Below, in pieces: positions 1 to 6,614 of a stretch of DNA of 60,124 nucleotides; positions within the stretch are counted from its first letter, which is position 1, and each line of letters begins with the position of its first letter. Source of the stretch: a virus. The stretch covers positions 1 to 60,124 of IMG/VR virus record IMGVR_UViG_3300038552_000146. The stretch is one strand, 5' to 3'. The translations under genes and the position numbers were made by a program. Under the pieces are notes generated by a model. The model saw only the letters and a list, made by a program, of their open reading frames with translations. It searched no databases and was not told where the DNA came from.

Positions 1-162
1 ACTCCTGATCAAAATCCACCTCGACCACGTAGAAGTCCCGGGACCTATTAGAGATGTAGCAGGCCAGCCAGCCTTTACGGAGACCAAGAATCCCCATCTG
101 CCACTGAATCTGGGCCTGGTATGACAGCGGTGCGCGGCCGGTACCCTGGCCCCCCGGTGTGA
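1..162. repeat. Terminal redundancy, left copy
   Basis: Identical to 59963-60124 apart from one base (g127 versus a60089). The nuclease reading frame continues across the joined ends, so this is an assembly overlap of a circular or circularly permuted map, or a short direct terminal repeat. The single mismatch suggests population variation or assembly of two reads. Confidence 0.95.
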
Positions 163-667
163 TGTTGCCCGACTCCCACTCGTCATCATCCCCAGCAGTC
201 TTGCACTCGATCACACCGAGTGCTCGCCAGGACCGATGTTTGGTGACGAACCGGTCCGGAGTCACCCGCAGGAAAGGCTTCTCCCGACTGGCCCATAATC
301 CACCGGCGAACCGCGATACTAGGCCGATCACCTGGGCAGCCTCTTCAGCCACCGCATCTTCGAACCGGTGTCCCCACTTCACGGCAGGTACTTCGCTGAG
401 ATCCTTGCCGCCCCGCTTCTTCGTGTTGTAGACGCTGAACGGGGTCTCGTACTCGGACACGCCCACCAGCGCGCCCACCTCAGATCCGCCGACACCCTCC
501 TGGCGCGCGGCCAACCATGCCTCGGTCCCGGCGCACTCGGGGAGAATGATCTGGGCCGGACTGTCTGGCACCTGAGCAAATCGATGGACCGGATGGGGGC
601 ACGCCAGGCGGCCCCCAGAGCGGGAGAAGTAGTAATCCACCATGCCCGCTCCTAGAATCTTGCTCAT
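1..667 (-). CDS. YqaJ / lambda-exonuclease-type recombination nuclease, N-terminal part
   Basis: N-terminal 222 codons of a 367-aa protein whose remainder is at 59526-59962; joining the ends keeps the frame. Visible motifs: GGSEVGALVG near 60, WGHRFED near 98, TPDRF near 136, IECKT near 153 and YQAQIQWQM near 183. These fit the PD-(D/E)XK core of the YqaJ family (likely D138, E154, K156), which resects double-stranded DNA for phage recombination. The ATG at 667 overlaps the upstream stop as ATGA. No annealing protein was recognised next to it, though two OB-fold genes lie at 57-58.6 kb. Confidence 0.9.
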   Translation of the reverse strand, partial: MSKILGAGMVDYYFSRSGGRLACPHPVHRFAQVPDSPAQIILPECAGTEAWLAARQEGVGGSEVGALVGVSEYETPFSVYNTKKRGGKDLSEVPAVKWGHRFEDAVAEEAAQVIGLVSRFAGGLWASREKPFLRVTPDRFVTKHRSWRALGVIECKTAGDDDEWESGNITPGGQGTGRAPLSYQAQIQWQMGILGLRKGWLACYISNRSRDFYVVEVDFDQE

Positions 668-855
668 GAGTCCAGGACCTCCACAGTCACCACGATCCGT
701 ACCGGACGCCCACCGGTGTACCCGGCTTTGGCGAGCTGGTCCTTGCGGACGTACAGGTCCGAGATCACGTGATCCCGGCGACCCTCGGTGAACCCGAACC
801 GGTACGCGCCCGGGGTCTCCTTACTCAGTGGCAGGTCCAGCGTGACCTTGTCCAT
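664..855 (-). CDS. Small phage protein of unknown function, 63 aa
   Basis: No family recognised. The start is the ATG at 855, which shares one base with the upstream TGA, and the stop overlaps the nuclease start, so it is coupled on both sides. It begins MDKVT, the same five residues that begin the upstream gene, because a 19-bp direct repeat covers both starts. The rest is a mixed sequence ending in a beta-like stretch (VRIVVTVEVLD). A role beside the nuclease is inferred only from position. Confidence 0.7.
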   Translation of the reverse strand: MDKVTLDLPLSKETPGAYRFGFTEGRRDHVISDLYVRKDQLAKAGYTGGRPVRIVVTVEVLDS

Positions 856-858
856 CAC
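840..858. repeat. 19-bp direct repeat, copy 1
   Basis: Same 19 bp as 1376-1394 (gcgtgaccttgtccatcac). Each copy covers a start codon and the first five codons, so the DUF4406 gene is bracketed by the repeat, as expected of a cassette gained or lost by homologous recombination. Confidence 0.9.
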
Positions 859-1391
859 GGGTGCTCCAGTCCGATGCATCCACACTCCGGGATCACGCAC
901 ACCCGGGGGATGCCACGCTTAGCGGCGTACTCCGAAACCTCCGCCAACAGATCTTCGTCATCCGGCCCATCCTCTACGGCTTGTTGGCCGTCAACGCCAA
1001 CAAACACCTCAGCAGGCACAGCCTCGACCGGCATCCCGCACGCGACAGCAACCCGACGTTCGAGGGTGGCCCCAGCCGACGACCCCCAGCCCGGTAGCAG
1101 CAGTACGGCATCGCACTTCAGCATCACCAGCAACGACGCGCGCAGCCAGCACGCGTGCGGGTGCGCTCCCGTCACCCCGCCATGAGTGGCCATCTGAAGT
1201 GGGCCCGGAGGACACGGGCCATCATGGCTGACGATCGTGTCCTGTGGTGACACCGGCTCCCAGCCACGCTCGCAGGCCCATCGGCCCGCTGCGGCAAACG
1301 CTGGCCGGTTCCAGTCCGCATAGCCGGTCATTGGGCCAGCGATATAAGCGCGTCGAACCGTCGCAACAGCACTACGCGTGACCTTGTCCAT
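855..1391 (-). CDS. DUF4406-type nucleoside deoxyribosyltransferase-like protein
   Basis: About 178 aa. The N-terminus carries YIAGPMTGYADWN, the DUF4406 signature of a Rossmann-like fold related to nucleoside 2-deoxyribosyltransferases, followed by CDAVLLLPGW and SAGATLERRVA, which match the nucleotide-binding half. Such proteins are frequent in phages and may act in nucleotide salvage; the substrate is unknown. A C-terminal extension (about 125-178) is cysteine-rich near its end. ATG 1391 overlaps the resolvase stop; a GTG one codon earlier is possible. Confidence 0.75.
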   Translation of the reverse strand: MDKVTRSAVATVRRAYIAGPMTGYADWNRPAFAAAGRWACERGWEPVSPQDTIVSHDGPCPPGPLQMATHGGVTGAHPHACWLRASLLVMLKCDAVLLLPGWGSSAGATLERRVAVACGMPVEAVPAEVFVGVDGQQAVEDGPDDEDLLAEVSEYAAKRGIPRVCVIPECGCIGLEHP

Positions 1392-1394
1392 CAC
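1376..1394. repeat. 19-bp direct repeat, copy 2
   Basis: Second copy of the repeat at 840-858; see that entry. Confidence 0.9.
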
Positions 1395-1906
1395 CCCTCC
1401 ATCCTGATCTTGTTAAGTGACTCCCGGTTGACAGCCGGCATCTTCACCGGACACCGGTCCAACCCCACCAAGTAGTCAATCGCGGCTACCCAGAGCCACC
1501 AGGCATCGCATTCGTTGTCGTTAGGGAATTCCACCCCACCGCGCTTGAAAGCAGCCATAGCCATGTCCGTCTTGGTCGCTCCACCTCTGCCGGTGGCGTA
1601 CTTCTTAAGACTCGCTGGCATGAGCGTCCCGTACGGAACGCCCATGTCCATGAGCTGGAGCCGGACCACACCGTGGACCATGCCTGAGATGACCGCGCTA
1701 GCAGACCGCGCCGTGGGAGCTTCGATCAGTGCCAGATCAGCACCTTCGCCAAACTCCCGGACAGCCCTCCGGATATCTGCCAACCGGAGGTCCCCGTCCT
1801 TGTCGCGGGTCTTGACCGTGCGGGTCACCGCCTCATCGTTCGCCGTTGTGTACGCCAAGCCAGTCCCGGTGATCGAGAGGTCTAGGCCCAGAACCTTGAC
1901 GGCCAT
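1391..1906 (-). CDS. RuvC-like Holliday junction resolvase
   Basis: 171 aa, usual length for phage RuvC-type nucleases. RNase H-fold acidic residues are visible: D9 in GLDLSITGTG, E62 in LIEAP and D134 in NECDAWWLW, with the KKYATGRGGATKTDM loop before the last. It should cut branched DNA from recombination or replication so that concatemers can be packaged. The start shares one base with the upstream stop. It sits in one operon with the exonuclease, forming a recombination module. Confidence 0.9.
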   Translation of the reverse strand: MAVKVLGLDLSITGTGLAYTTANDEAVTRTVKTRDKDGDLRLADIRRAVREFGEGADLALIEAPTARSASAVISGMVHGVVRLQLMDMGVPYGTLMPASLKKYATGRGGATKTDMAMAAFKRGGVEFPNDNECDAWWLWVAAIDYLVGLDRCPVKMPAVNRESLNKIRMEG

Positions 1907-2475
1907 CAGTACGGGCGCCCGGTATAGCCGTCCAGTACGTCGCCAGAGTCATCACCACGGCGACTGTGGACCGGGCATGCCGGGTGTGGCCCCAGCTCCG
2001 GCGCGCGGAACCCGCACTTACAGGGCGCCTGATCAGCCGCGTACGGGCCCACACTCTGGCACCCGTCCGCGAACGTGCGCACCGGGTCCGCGCCCTCGAA
2101 CGCGCTCGGGGTCTCGCGCACCACGGGCGAGCCATGGTCACACGTCACCCGCTCAGCGGCGCGCACCGGATCAGCCACGTTTCGTACGGCCTCCAGGCGG
2201 TCCGGGAGCGCGTCCGGCGTGAGGGCGGCCGTGGCCACCATCAGCGCGTCCGGCTGGTGGCGCTCGATCCGCTGGAGCTGGGTCATCAGCGCGATGAACG
2301 CCCGAACGGGCATCTCGACGCGCCGACCACCCGTGACCTCATCAGGAATGTCGATCTCGAATTCGACGTACACACGAACCGCTTCCTCTGGCATGTCGTA
2401 TCCCGCCGGAAGCGCCCTCAGAACATGCTCCCACTGTCGAACCGTCAAGTCCGTAACCTTGATCCGGGTCCGCAT
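1906..2475 (-). CDS. Phage protein of unknown function, 189 aa
   Basis: First gene of the operon running to the recombination nuclease. ATG 2475 follows a strong GGAGG site and the promoter at 2504-2532. The N-terminal 75 residues look structured (DLTVRQWEHVLRALPAGYD); the C-terminal part has several cysteines (CDHG, CKCGF, CPVH) that could bind zinc. No family recognised. Confidence 0.75.
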   Translation of the reverse strand: MRTRIKVTDLTVRQWEHVLRALPAGYDMPEEAVRVYVEFEIDIPDEVTGGRRVEMPVRAFIALMTQLQRIERHQPDALMVATAALTPDALPDRLEAVRNVADPVRAAERVTCDHGSPVVRETPSAFEGADPVRTFADGCQSVGPYAADQAPCKCGFRAPELGPHPACPVHSRRGDDSGDVLDGYTGRPY

Positions 2476-2503
2476 TCGACGGCCCTCCTTCCTGTCTCCT
2501 GAG

Positions 2504-2532
2504 ACCTTACAGTCCTAACGGCAAGGTGTCAA
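2504..2532 (-). promoter_or_regulatory. Phage consensus promoter
   Basis: TTGACA, 17-bp spacer, TAAGGT. One of about 29 related copies; it drives the nuclease/resolvase operon. Confidence 0.8.
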
Positions 2533-2771
2533 CCCGGGGGAGGCGAGACCACGAAATGACCCGCTGTGATCTGGTCGTTCTCATCCGTCTCCAAGCCCTC
2601 CACCTGGCCAAGAACGCGGAACGAGCACGCCGAGCACGCCAGCTCCCAGCCGCGCCAGGCCGAGACCTTCATTTGGGCACCGGCCAGCGAGAACGTGCCC
2701 AGGGGCTTGGCCACTATCACGGGCCGGAGCACCACCGTGCCGGCCGCTCCGCACTCCGGGCAGGGCTTCAC
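2529..2771 (-). CDS. Zinc-ribbon protein, 80 aa
   Basis: Two CxxC pairs, CPEC at the N-terminus and CSAC in the middle, suggest one bound zinc. GTG 2771 overlaps the upstream stop as GTGA. The 3' end overlaps the -35 of the next promoter. Function unknown. Confidence 0.7.
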   Translation of the reverse strand: MKPCPECGAAGTVVLRPVIVAKPLGTFSLAGAQMKVSAWRGWELACSACSFRVLGQVEGLETDENDQITAGHFVVSPPPG

Positions 2772-3247
2772 GGCATTTTCCCGATCTGGTCCCCGACATG
2801 GCGCACAACCGAGGCCAGCGCCACGCCGAGCGAGCGCGTCTCCGGTTCACGCTCGATACGGTCCGCGTGCTGATAGACCTCCTGAGCGAGCCGGGAACGC
2901 CAGTGAGCCTCGGCATCCGGCACGCCGGGCCACGGGTACGCCAAGAGCGCGCTCAGATCGTACTCGACGCCATCCGGAACACCCTCAGCGTGAATCCGAT
3001 CCACGTACTGCTGAAGTGCGTCCTGGAGCGTAGTGGGCTCGCCCTTGATCAGGTCCGTAACTGCCTTATGGTGCATCACGTCCATCGCGTCCATCGCGTC
3101 CATGACGGTCTGTCGATCCTCGCCGCTCGCGGCCATTAGGTCACGGATGGTAGTTTCCCGGATCAGGGCGTCCCGAGCCGCGTCTAGATCCTTGATCTCA
3201 GACATCACGTGCCGGAGTTCGTTCTGGCCATACGTCACGTAGTCCAT
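2768..3247 (-). CDS. Phage protein of unknown function, 159 aa
   Basis: ATG 3247 with GAGGA 3 nt upstream. Mostly helical and charged. A short 9-bp DNA repeat encodes MDAMDAMD around residue 50. First gene after the promoter at 3290-3318 and coupled to the zinc-ribbon gene. No family recognised. Confidence 0.7.
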   Translation of the reverse strand: MDYVTYGQNELRHVMSEIKDLDAARDALIRETTIRDLMAASGEDRQTVMDAMDAMDVMHHKAVTDLIKGEPTTLQDALQQYVDRIHAEGVPDGVEYDLSALLAYPWPGVPDAEAHWRSRLAQEVYQHADRIEREPETRSLGVALASVVRHVGDQIGKMP

Positions 3248-3289
3248 CAGTCCTCTTGTTCCAATGGCGGGCCTCTCCCACCGCGTATT

Positions 3290-3318
3290 ACATTACAGTC
3301 ATAGCTACGAAGTGTCAA
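3290..3318 (-). promoter_or_regulatory. Phage consensus promoter
   Basis: TTGACA, 17-bp spacer containing ACAGTC/TATGACTG-like core, TAATGT. Confidence 0.85.
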
Positions 3319-3330
3319 GCCGCACACGTA

Positions 3331-3361
3331 AGCGGCCCGCCCCGGGGAGGGACGGGCCGCT
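3331..3361 (-). terminator. Hairpin terminator
   Basis: Stem agcggcccg / cgggccgct just downstream of the SprT-like gene; no long T run. Confidence 0.7.
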
Positions 3362-3370
3362 GACAACCGA

Positions 3371-4573
3371 TCAGGCCGTGAACAACTCCCCACACTCATC
3401 ACACCGGACCACACCCAGATCCAGCACCTTCCGGCTCAGCCGGATGATCAGCGGCTCCGAGCACGAACACGTGGCCTTGAGGTTGCCACTCTGAATCGTG
3501 GTTCCCTCAGCTTGACGCTTGCGGCCCCCGCCGATGAACTCGCCGCCCTCGGTATCCTCGCCCTCAGGCGTGGCCGTCCCCTTCAGAAACCAGGGGAGGT
3601 CAACCACCAGCCGGATCTCACGATCCAGTTCGTTCAGGAGATCTGCGTACTCGGCCTCGGTCCCGGCGGTCAAGGTCACGAACGAGAACCCGTGCTGGGT
3701 GTCCGCACTGGCTCCCTTGTGCTCCAGGCCCATCTCCTCAGCCAGCGAGCGGAACACCTTGTTGTGCCATCGACCCTGGCGGCTGGTGTCCTTCAAGTCC
3801 CGAACCCGGGCCAGAACGTGGGCAGCCTCATGAAGCATGGTTTGGAGCACCTGGCGAGCGCCCTTAGCCATCGTCTCCCCTGCCATGAACATCTCGCCCA
3901 GGGCCAAGTTCGTGGCGGCTGCTTCGCCCTCGGCCCGAGCCATCCAGCCATTCGCCCGGAAGTGGCCCCAGCGCGCCGGGCCGATCATTCCGGTACCGGT
4001 CACGATCACCACGTCCGGGAGTTCCGGGTGGTTCCCGCGAATGCGGTTCCAGACCTCTTCCATCAGCCTGACAACGGCAGAGCCGGTCATGTCACCAGTC
4101 TGAGTCGATGCGGTGGTCTCATCCTCCTCAGGCTGCCCGTCCTTGGCGGCTTCGTGCTCCTCCTCAGCCTGGATTTCCTCGTCTGAGGGGTACTCCTCCT
4201 CATCCATATCTTCAGCAGACTGCCCTACCAGCGGAGCCGGAATCTTGATCCGGGAAACAAGGACCGCCGTGTCAAAAACCCGGACGCCAGCTCCCCCCGG
4301 GTTACGCAGCGCCCAGTCAACTTCCCTGTCCGTCGTGTAGACCACCGACACCTTGACCCGGCCCACTTTGGCTACTACGCCGCGCCGGAGCCGACTCCAC
4401 CCGTTCAATGTCCAGACGTGGACGATCTGACCAACGGTCAGCTCGTCCACTGAACGCGGCGAAACCCATCCGTTCGGCATGCGCTCCAGAGCTTCAATCA
4501 GGCTGATCAGATCGAAGTTCTTGCCACCTATCTCGAACTCGCGAGCCTGGCTGATAGTCAGATACTGGGCCAT
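3371..4573 (-). CDS. SprT-like zinc metalloprotease
   Basis: 400 aa. HEAAH at 248-252 with a third ligand near H270 fits the SprT/Spartan zincin fold. A C-terminal zinc ribbon uses C369, C371, C391 and C394, as in SprT-family proteins. The N-terminal 110 residues form an SH3-like segment (VGQIVHVWTLNGWSRLRRG), then an acidic linker (120-155). Family members digest DNA-bound or other proteins; the phage substrate is unknown. ATG 4573 follows GGGGAGG. It is a monocistronic unit between its own promoter and terminator. Confidence 0.8.
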   Translation of the reverse strand: MAQYLTISQAREFEIGGKNFDLISLIEALERMPNGWVSPRSVDELTVGQIVHVWTLNGWSRLRRGVVAKVGRVKVSVVYTTDREVDWALRNPGGAGVRVFDTAVLVSRIKIPAPLVGQSAEDMDEEEYPSDEEIQAEEEHEAAKDGQPEEDETTASTQTGDMTGSAVVRLMEEVWNRIRGNHPELPDVVIVTGTGMIGPARWGHFRANGWMARAEGEAAATNLALGEMFMAGETMAKGARQVLQTMLHEAAHVLARVRDLKDTSRQGRWHNKVFRSLAEEMGLEHKGASADTQHGFSFVTLTAGTEAEYADLLNELDREIRLVVDLPWFLKGTATPEGEDTEGGEFIGGGRKRQAEGTTIQSGNLKATCSCSEPLIIRLSRKVLDLGVVRCDECGELFTA

Positions 4574-4613
4574 CGGTCTGTCCTCCCCGGTCGTTGTCTC
4601 GTTGGAGAGCACA

Positions 4614-4642
4614 ACTTTACAGCCGTGACGTTAAGGTGTCAA
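4614..4642 (-). promoter_or_regulatory. Phage consensus promoter
   Basis: TTGACA, 17-bp spacer, TAAAGT, upstream of the SprT-like gene. Confidence 0.85.
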
Positions 4643-4653
4643 CCTGGGGACGA

Positions 4654-4687
4654 CAAGAGGCCCCGGTGCGGGAACCGGGGCCTCTTG
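4654..4687 (-). terminator. Hairpin terminator
   Basis: Perfect 14-bp stem (caagaggccccggt / accggggcctcttg) with a 6-nt loop, just after the HTH gene. Confidence 0.85.
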
Positions 4688-4701
4688 ACCAGGGGGAACT
4701 G

Positions 4702-4941
4702 TTAGGCGACGGACGGAACAAGATCCGTCCGTGCGCCCTGGCCGGGTCTATCCGCCTTCCAGCGGTCCAGCTCCTCCCGAGTAAAGACCGGAAGGTTGTA
4801 CTGTCCATCCACTTCTCGCCGGTCGATAGCCGGACCGATGCCGCGCGCCACATAGCTAGAGAGCGTGTTTCGCCTCAGACCCAGGTACTCGGCGGCCGGA
4901 CCGTAGCCCATGAACTCAGTCGCGTTGTCCAGGATCGTCAT
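4702..4941 (-). CDS. MerR/excisionase-type helix-turn-helix protein
   Basis: 79 aa. MGYGPAAEYLGLRRNTLSSYVARG is the helix-turn-helix of the HTH_17/excisionase family, followed by LPVFTREELDRWKADRPG, the typical wing and helix. ATG 4941 follows AGAAGGTG. It is transcribed away from the NlpC/P60 gene from a divergent promoter pair. It could regulate the nearby promoters or be a recombination directionality factor, but no integrase is present, so a regulator is more likely. Confidence 0.75.
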   Translation of the reverse strand: MTILDNATEFMGYGPAAEYLGLRRNTLSSYVARGIGPAIDRREVDGQYNLPVFTREELDRWKADRPGQGARTDLVPSVA

Positions 4942-4985
4942 AGTTTCACCTTCTCTCATCGCTCACATGGGCGGTCTTCCGTCCC

Positions 4986-5015
4986 ACTATACAGGCACGC
5001 CTTCTGAACTGACAA
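4986..5015 (-). promoter_or_regulatory. Divergent promoter for the HTH gene
   Basis: TTGTCA, 18-bp spacer, TATAGT; a divergent member of the phage promoter set. Confidence 0.65.
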
Positions 5016-5043
5016 GCCGAGAGATCGCTATCCGACCCCACCC

Positions 5044-5071
5044 TTGACAAAGGTAGTCATGACTGTAAAGT
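5044..5071 (+). promoter_or_regulatory. Phage consensus promoter
   Basis: TTGACA, 16-bp spacer with GTCATGACTG, TAAAGT. Drives the secreted NlpC/P60 gene through a leader with GGGGAGG. Confidence 0.85.
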
Positions 5072-5102
5072 TAAAGGCGGTTGATGAGAGGGGAGGACGG
5101 AA

Positions 5103-5552
5103 ATGATCCGTTCAGTGGCAAGGGCCGTCATCGCGGCCACCCTGCTTACCGGGGTAGTGGTGATCCCCGCTGACCAGGCTGACGCGGCTACCACGGCGCA
5201 GAGGTCCGCGATCGTGCGGGAGGCCAAGAAGCACGTGGGCAAGCCGTACCGGTACGGTGCGGCCGGGCCCGACCGGTTCGACTGCTCGGGCTTCACGCTC
5301 TACGTCACGCGCAAGGCCACCGGCAGGAAGTTGCCTCACAACGCCGATCGGCAGATGAGAAGTTCCTTGCTGAAGTCGATCACCAAGGGGCGGGCCCGGC
5401 CGGGAGACCTCTTGTTTTTCACCTCGGGGGGTCGCGCGTACCACGCCGCTATCTACGCCGGTGGCGGCAAGATGTGGGACGCCGGTACGTCTAGGGTCAG
5501 GTACCGATCCATCTGGACGTACTCCGGTGTGAGATGGAGAACACTACGCTAG
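5103..5552 (+). CDS. Secreted NlpC/P60 peptidoglycan hydrolase
   Basis: 149 aa. Residues 1-29 form a Sec signal peptide (two Arg, hydrophobic core, cleavage likely after QADA). The NlpC/P60 domain shows DCSGF with C61 and YHAAIY with H114, the catalytic pair; such enzymes cut gamma-D-Glu/meso-DAP stem-peptide bonds. It has its own promoter, Shine-Dalgarno and bidirectional terminator and lies opposite to its neighbours, away from the holin/endolysin genes. That suggests a moron acting on the host wall, or an accessory lysin. Confidence 0.85.
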   Translation: MIRSVARAVIAATLLTGVVVIPADQADAATTAQRSAIVREAKKHVGKPYRYGAAGPDRFDCSGFTLYVTRKATGRKLPHNADRQMRSSLLKSITKGRARPGDLLFFTSGGRAYHAAIYAGGGKMWDAGTSRVRYRSIWTYSGVRWRTLR

Positions 5553-5564
5553 CTAGGTACCTGA

Positions 5565-5603
5565 AGTGACGCGGCTCCCGGAACATCCGGGAGCCGCGTC
5601 ACT
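5565..5603. terminator. Bidirectional hairpin terminator
   Basis: Perfect 17-bp stem with a 5-nt loop between the NlpC/P60 gene and the convergent membrane protein gene. Confidence 0.9.
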
Positions 5604-5616
5604 TTCTCCGCGTGCC

Positions 5617-5879
5617 TCAGCTTCCGCCACTGGCCCGGATGGCCCATGCGATGACAAGGCCTGCGGCTCCGGTGGCTCCGGTGGCAGCGAGCCAGGACTG
5701 GGCGCGGTACCTGACCCGGAGAGCCAGAGCCTGAGAAAACCCGGTCCCAACATCGTGGCCGCGCTGATCAACATCAGGGGCCATGGACCGGCGGTTACCA
5801 CGGTGTACGTCCCCCACGTCCCCCCAAGGACCAAGAACACTAGGTCCCGGTGAAACGGTGGTAATGCTCTCCTGGTCAC
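5617..5879 (-). CDS. Small membrane protein, probably read through a -1 frameshift
   Basis: GTG 5879 opens a frame with the hydrophobic stretches LVFLVLGGTWGTYTVVTA and LMLISAATMLG. At 5735-5741 (minus strand) lies GGGTTTT, phased as G GGT TTT. A -1 slip there enters a frame encoding AATGATGAAGLVIAWAI, another membrane-like stretch, and stops at 5617, just before the terminator. The unshifted frame instead reads through the terminator to 5553. Either programmed frameshifting, a mutation or a homopolymer error is possible. Holin-like or superinfection roles are guesses. Confidence 0.55.
5735..5741 (-). promoter_or_regulatory. Candidate -1 frameshift heptamer
   Basis: GGGTTTT in the phase X XXY YYZ required for tandem slippage. 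The frame entered ends at a stop placed sensibly before the terminator. Confidence 0.5.
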
Positions 5880-5912
5880 GCACCGCGCCTACCTTTCTGA
5901 ACGGATCTTGAC

Positions 5913-6614
5913 CTAGCGTATCCGAGAGGGCCCGGAACGCTGGGCAGTCCGTCTCGCCAAGATTGGGTCCGTCACTTCGCCGTTGGACCAGGACAGATCC
6001 AGCGCTGAGCCGGGATACCACCGGCGGGCCACCCGGTCATGTGCCCGGTGCTTGGTCAGGCTGGACACTCGCCGATGGTCTACCAAGGAAGGCCAGGTGT
6101 ACCAGACCTCGCGCCCGGTCCTCTCGGCCCATCCTGCCACCCGCATATCATCCGGAATGCCCGCGCGCCGGTCGGCTCGCTCGATCATCTCCGGGATGAG
6201 CCGCACGGGGAGCACGACACACACCCCCCACATCAGCTTCTGGGTTCGCACCCAGCTAGCACCGGCCGACTCAGCGGCGCGCGCCAGAGCCTCCCAGCGG
6301 ATCGGCACGGTGCGACCGGTCCCGAGATAGCCCGACACCACAGCGTCCGGCGGGACGTGCTCCAGAGCCAGCTCCAGCCCGGCCAACAAGTCCTGGCAGG
6401 CCAGAGCGTCATCCTGGATCAGCACGTGCCAGTCAGCGGCCGGATCCGCTAGATCCCACGCGCCGCGCGCCGTGCGCCAGACCCGATCGGCCTTGCCCGA
6501 TGGCGGCCCTTCATCGTCCCAGTGGACCGGAACCTCCCGGTCCAAGGACGCAAGGAGTTGTTCCACCTCCCCGGACCGGGCGGGGTGGGCCATCACGGAG
6601 GCCGAAAGCTTCAC
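5913..6614 (-). CDS. Glycosyltransferase-like protein, 233 aa
   Basis: HVLIQDDALAC near residue 63 is a DxD-type metal/nucleotide-sugar motif after a short beta-alpha N-terminus, and the later part holds the acceptor region (ADRRAGIPDDMRVAGWAERTGREVWYTWPSLVDHR), like small glycosyltransferases of the GT25/GT2 type. It overlaps the upstream gene by 4 bp and closes a three-gene sugar-modification cassette. Virion protein or DNA modification is plausible; the acceptor is unknown. Confidence 0.7.
   Translation of the reverse strand: MKLSASVMAHPARSGEVEQLLASLDREVPVHWDDEGPPSGKADRVWRTARGAWDLADPAADWHVLIQDDALACQDLLAGLELALEHVPPDAVVSGYLGTGRTVPIRWEALARAAESAGASWVRTQKLMWGVCVVLPVRLIPEMIERADRRAGIPDDMRVAGWAERTGREVWYTWPSLVDHRRVSSLTKHRAHDRVARRWYPGSALDLSWSNGEVTDPILARRTAQRSGPSRIR

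Noticed and set aside
5553-5879. Unshifted 108-aa reading of the membrane gene
   Set aside because: It reads through the 17-bp terminator hairpin and its end is Pro/Ser-rich; the -1 frame is better placed.
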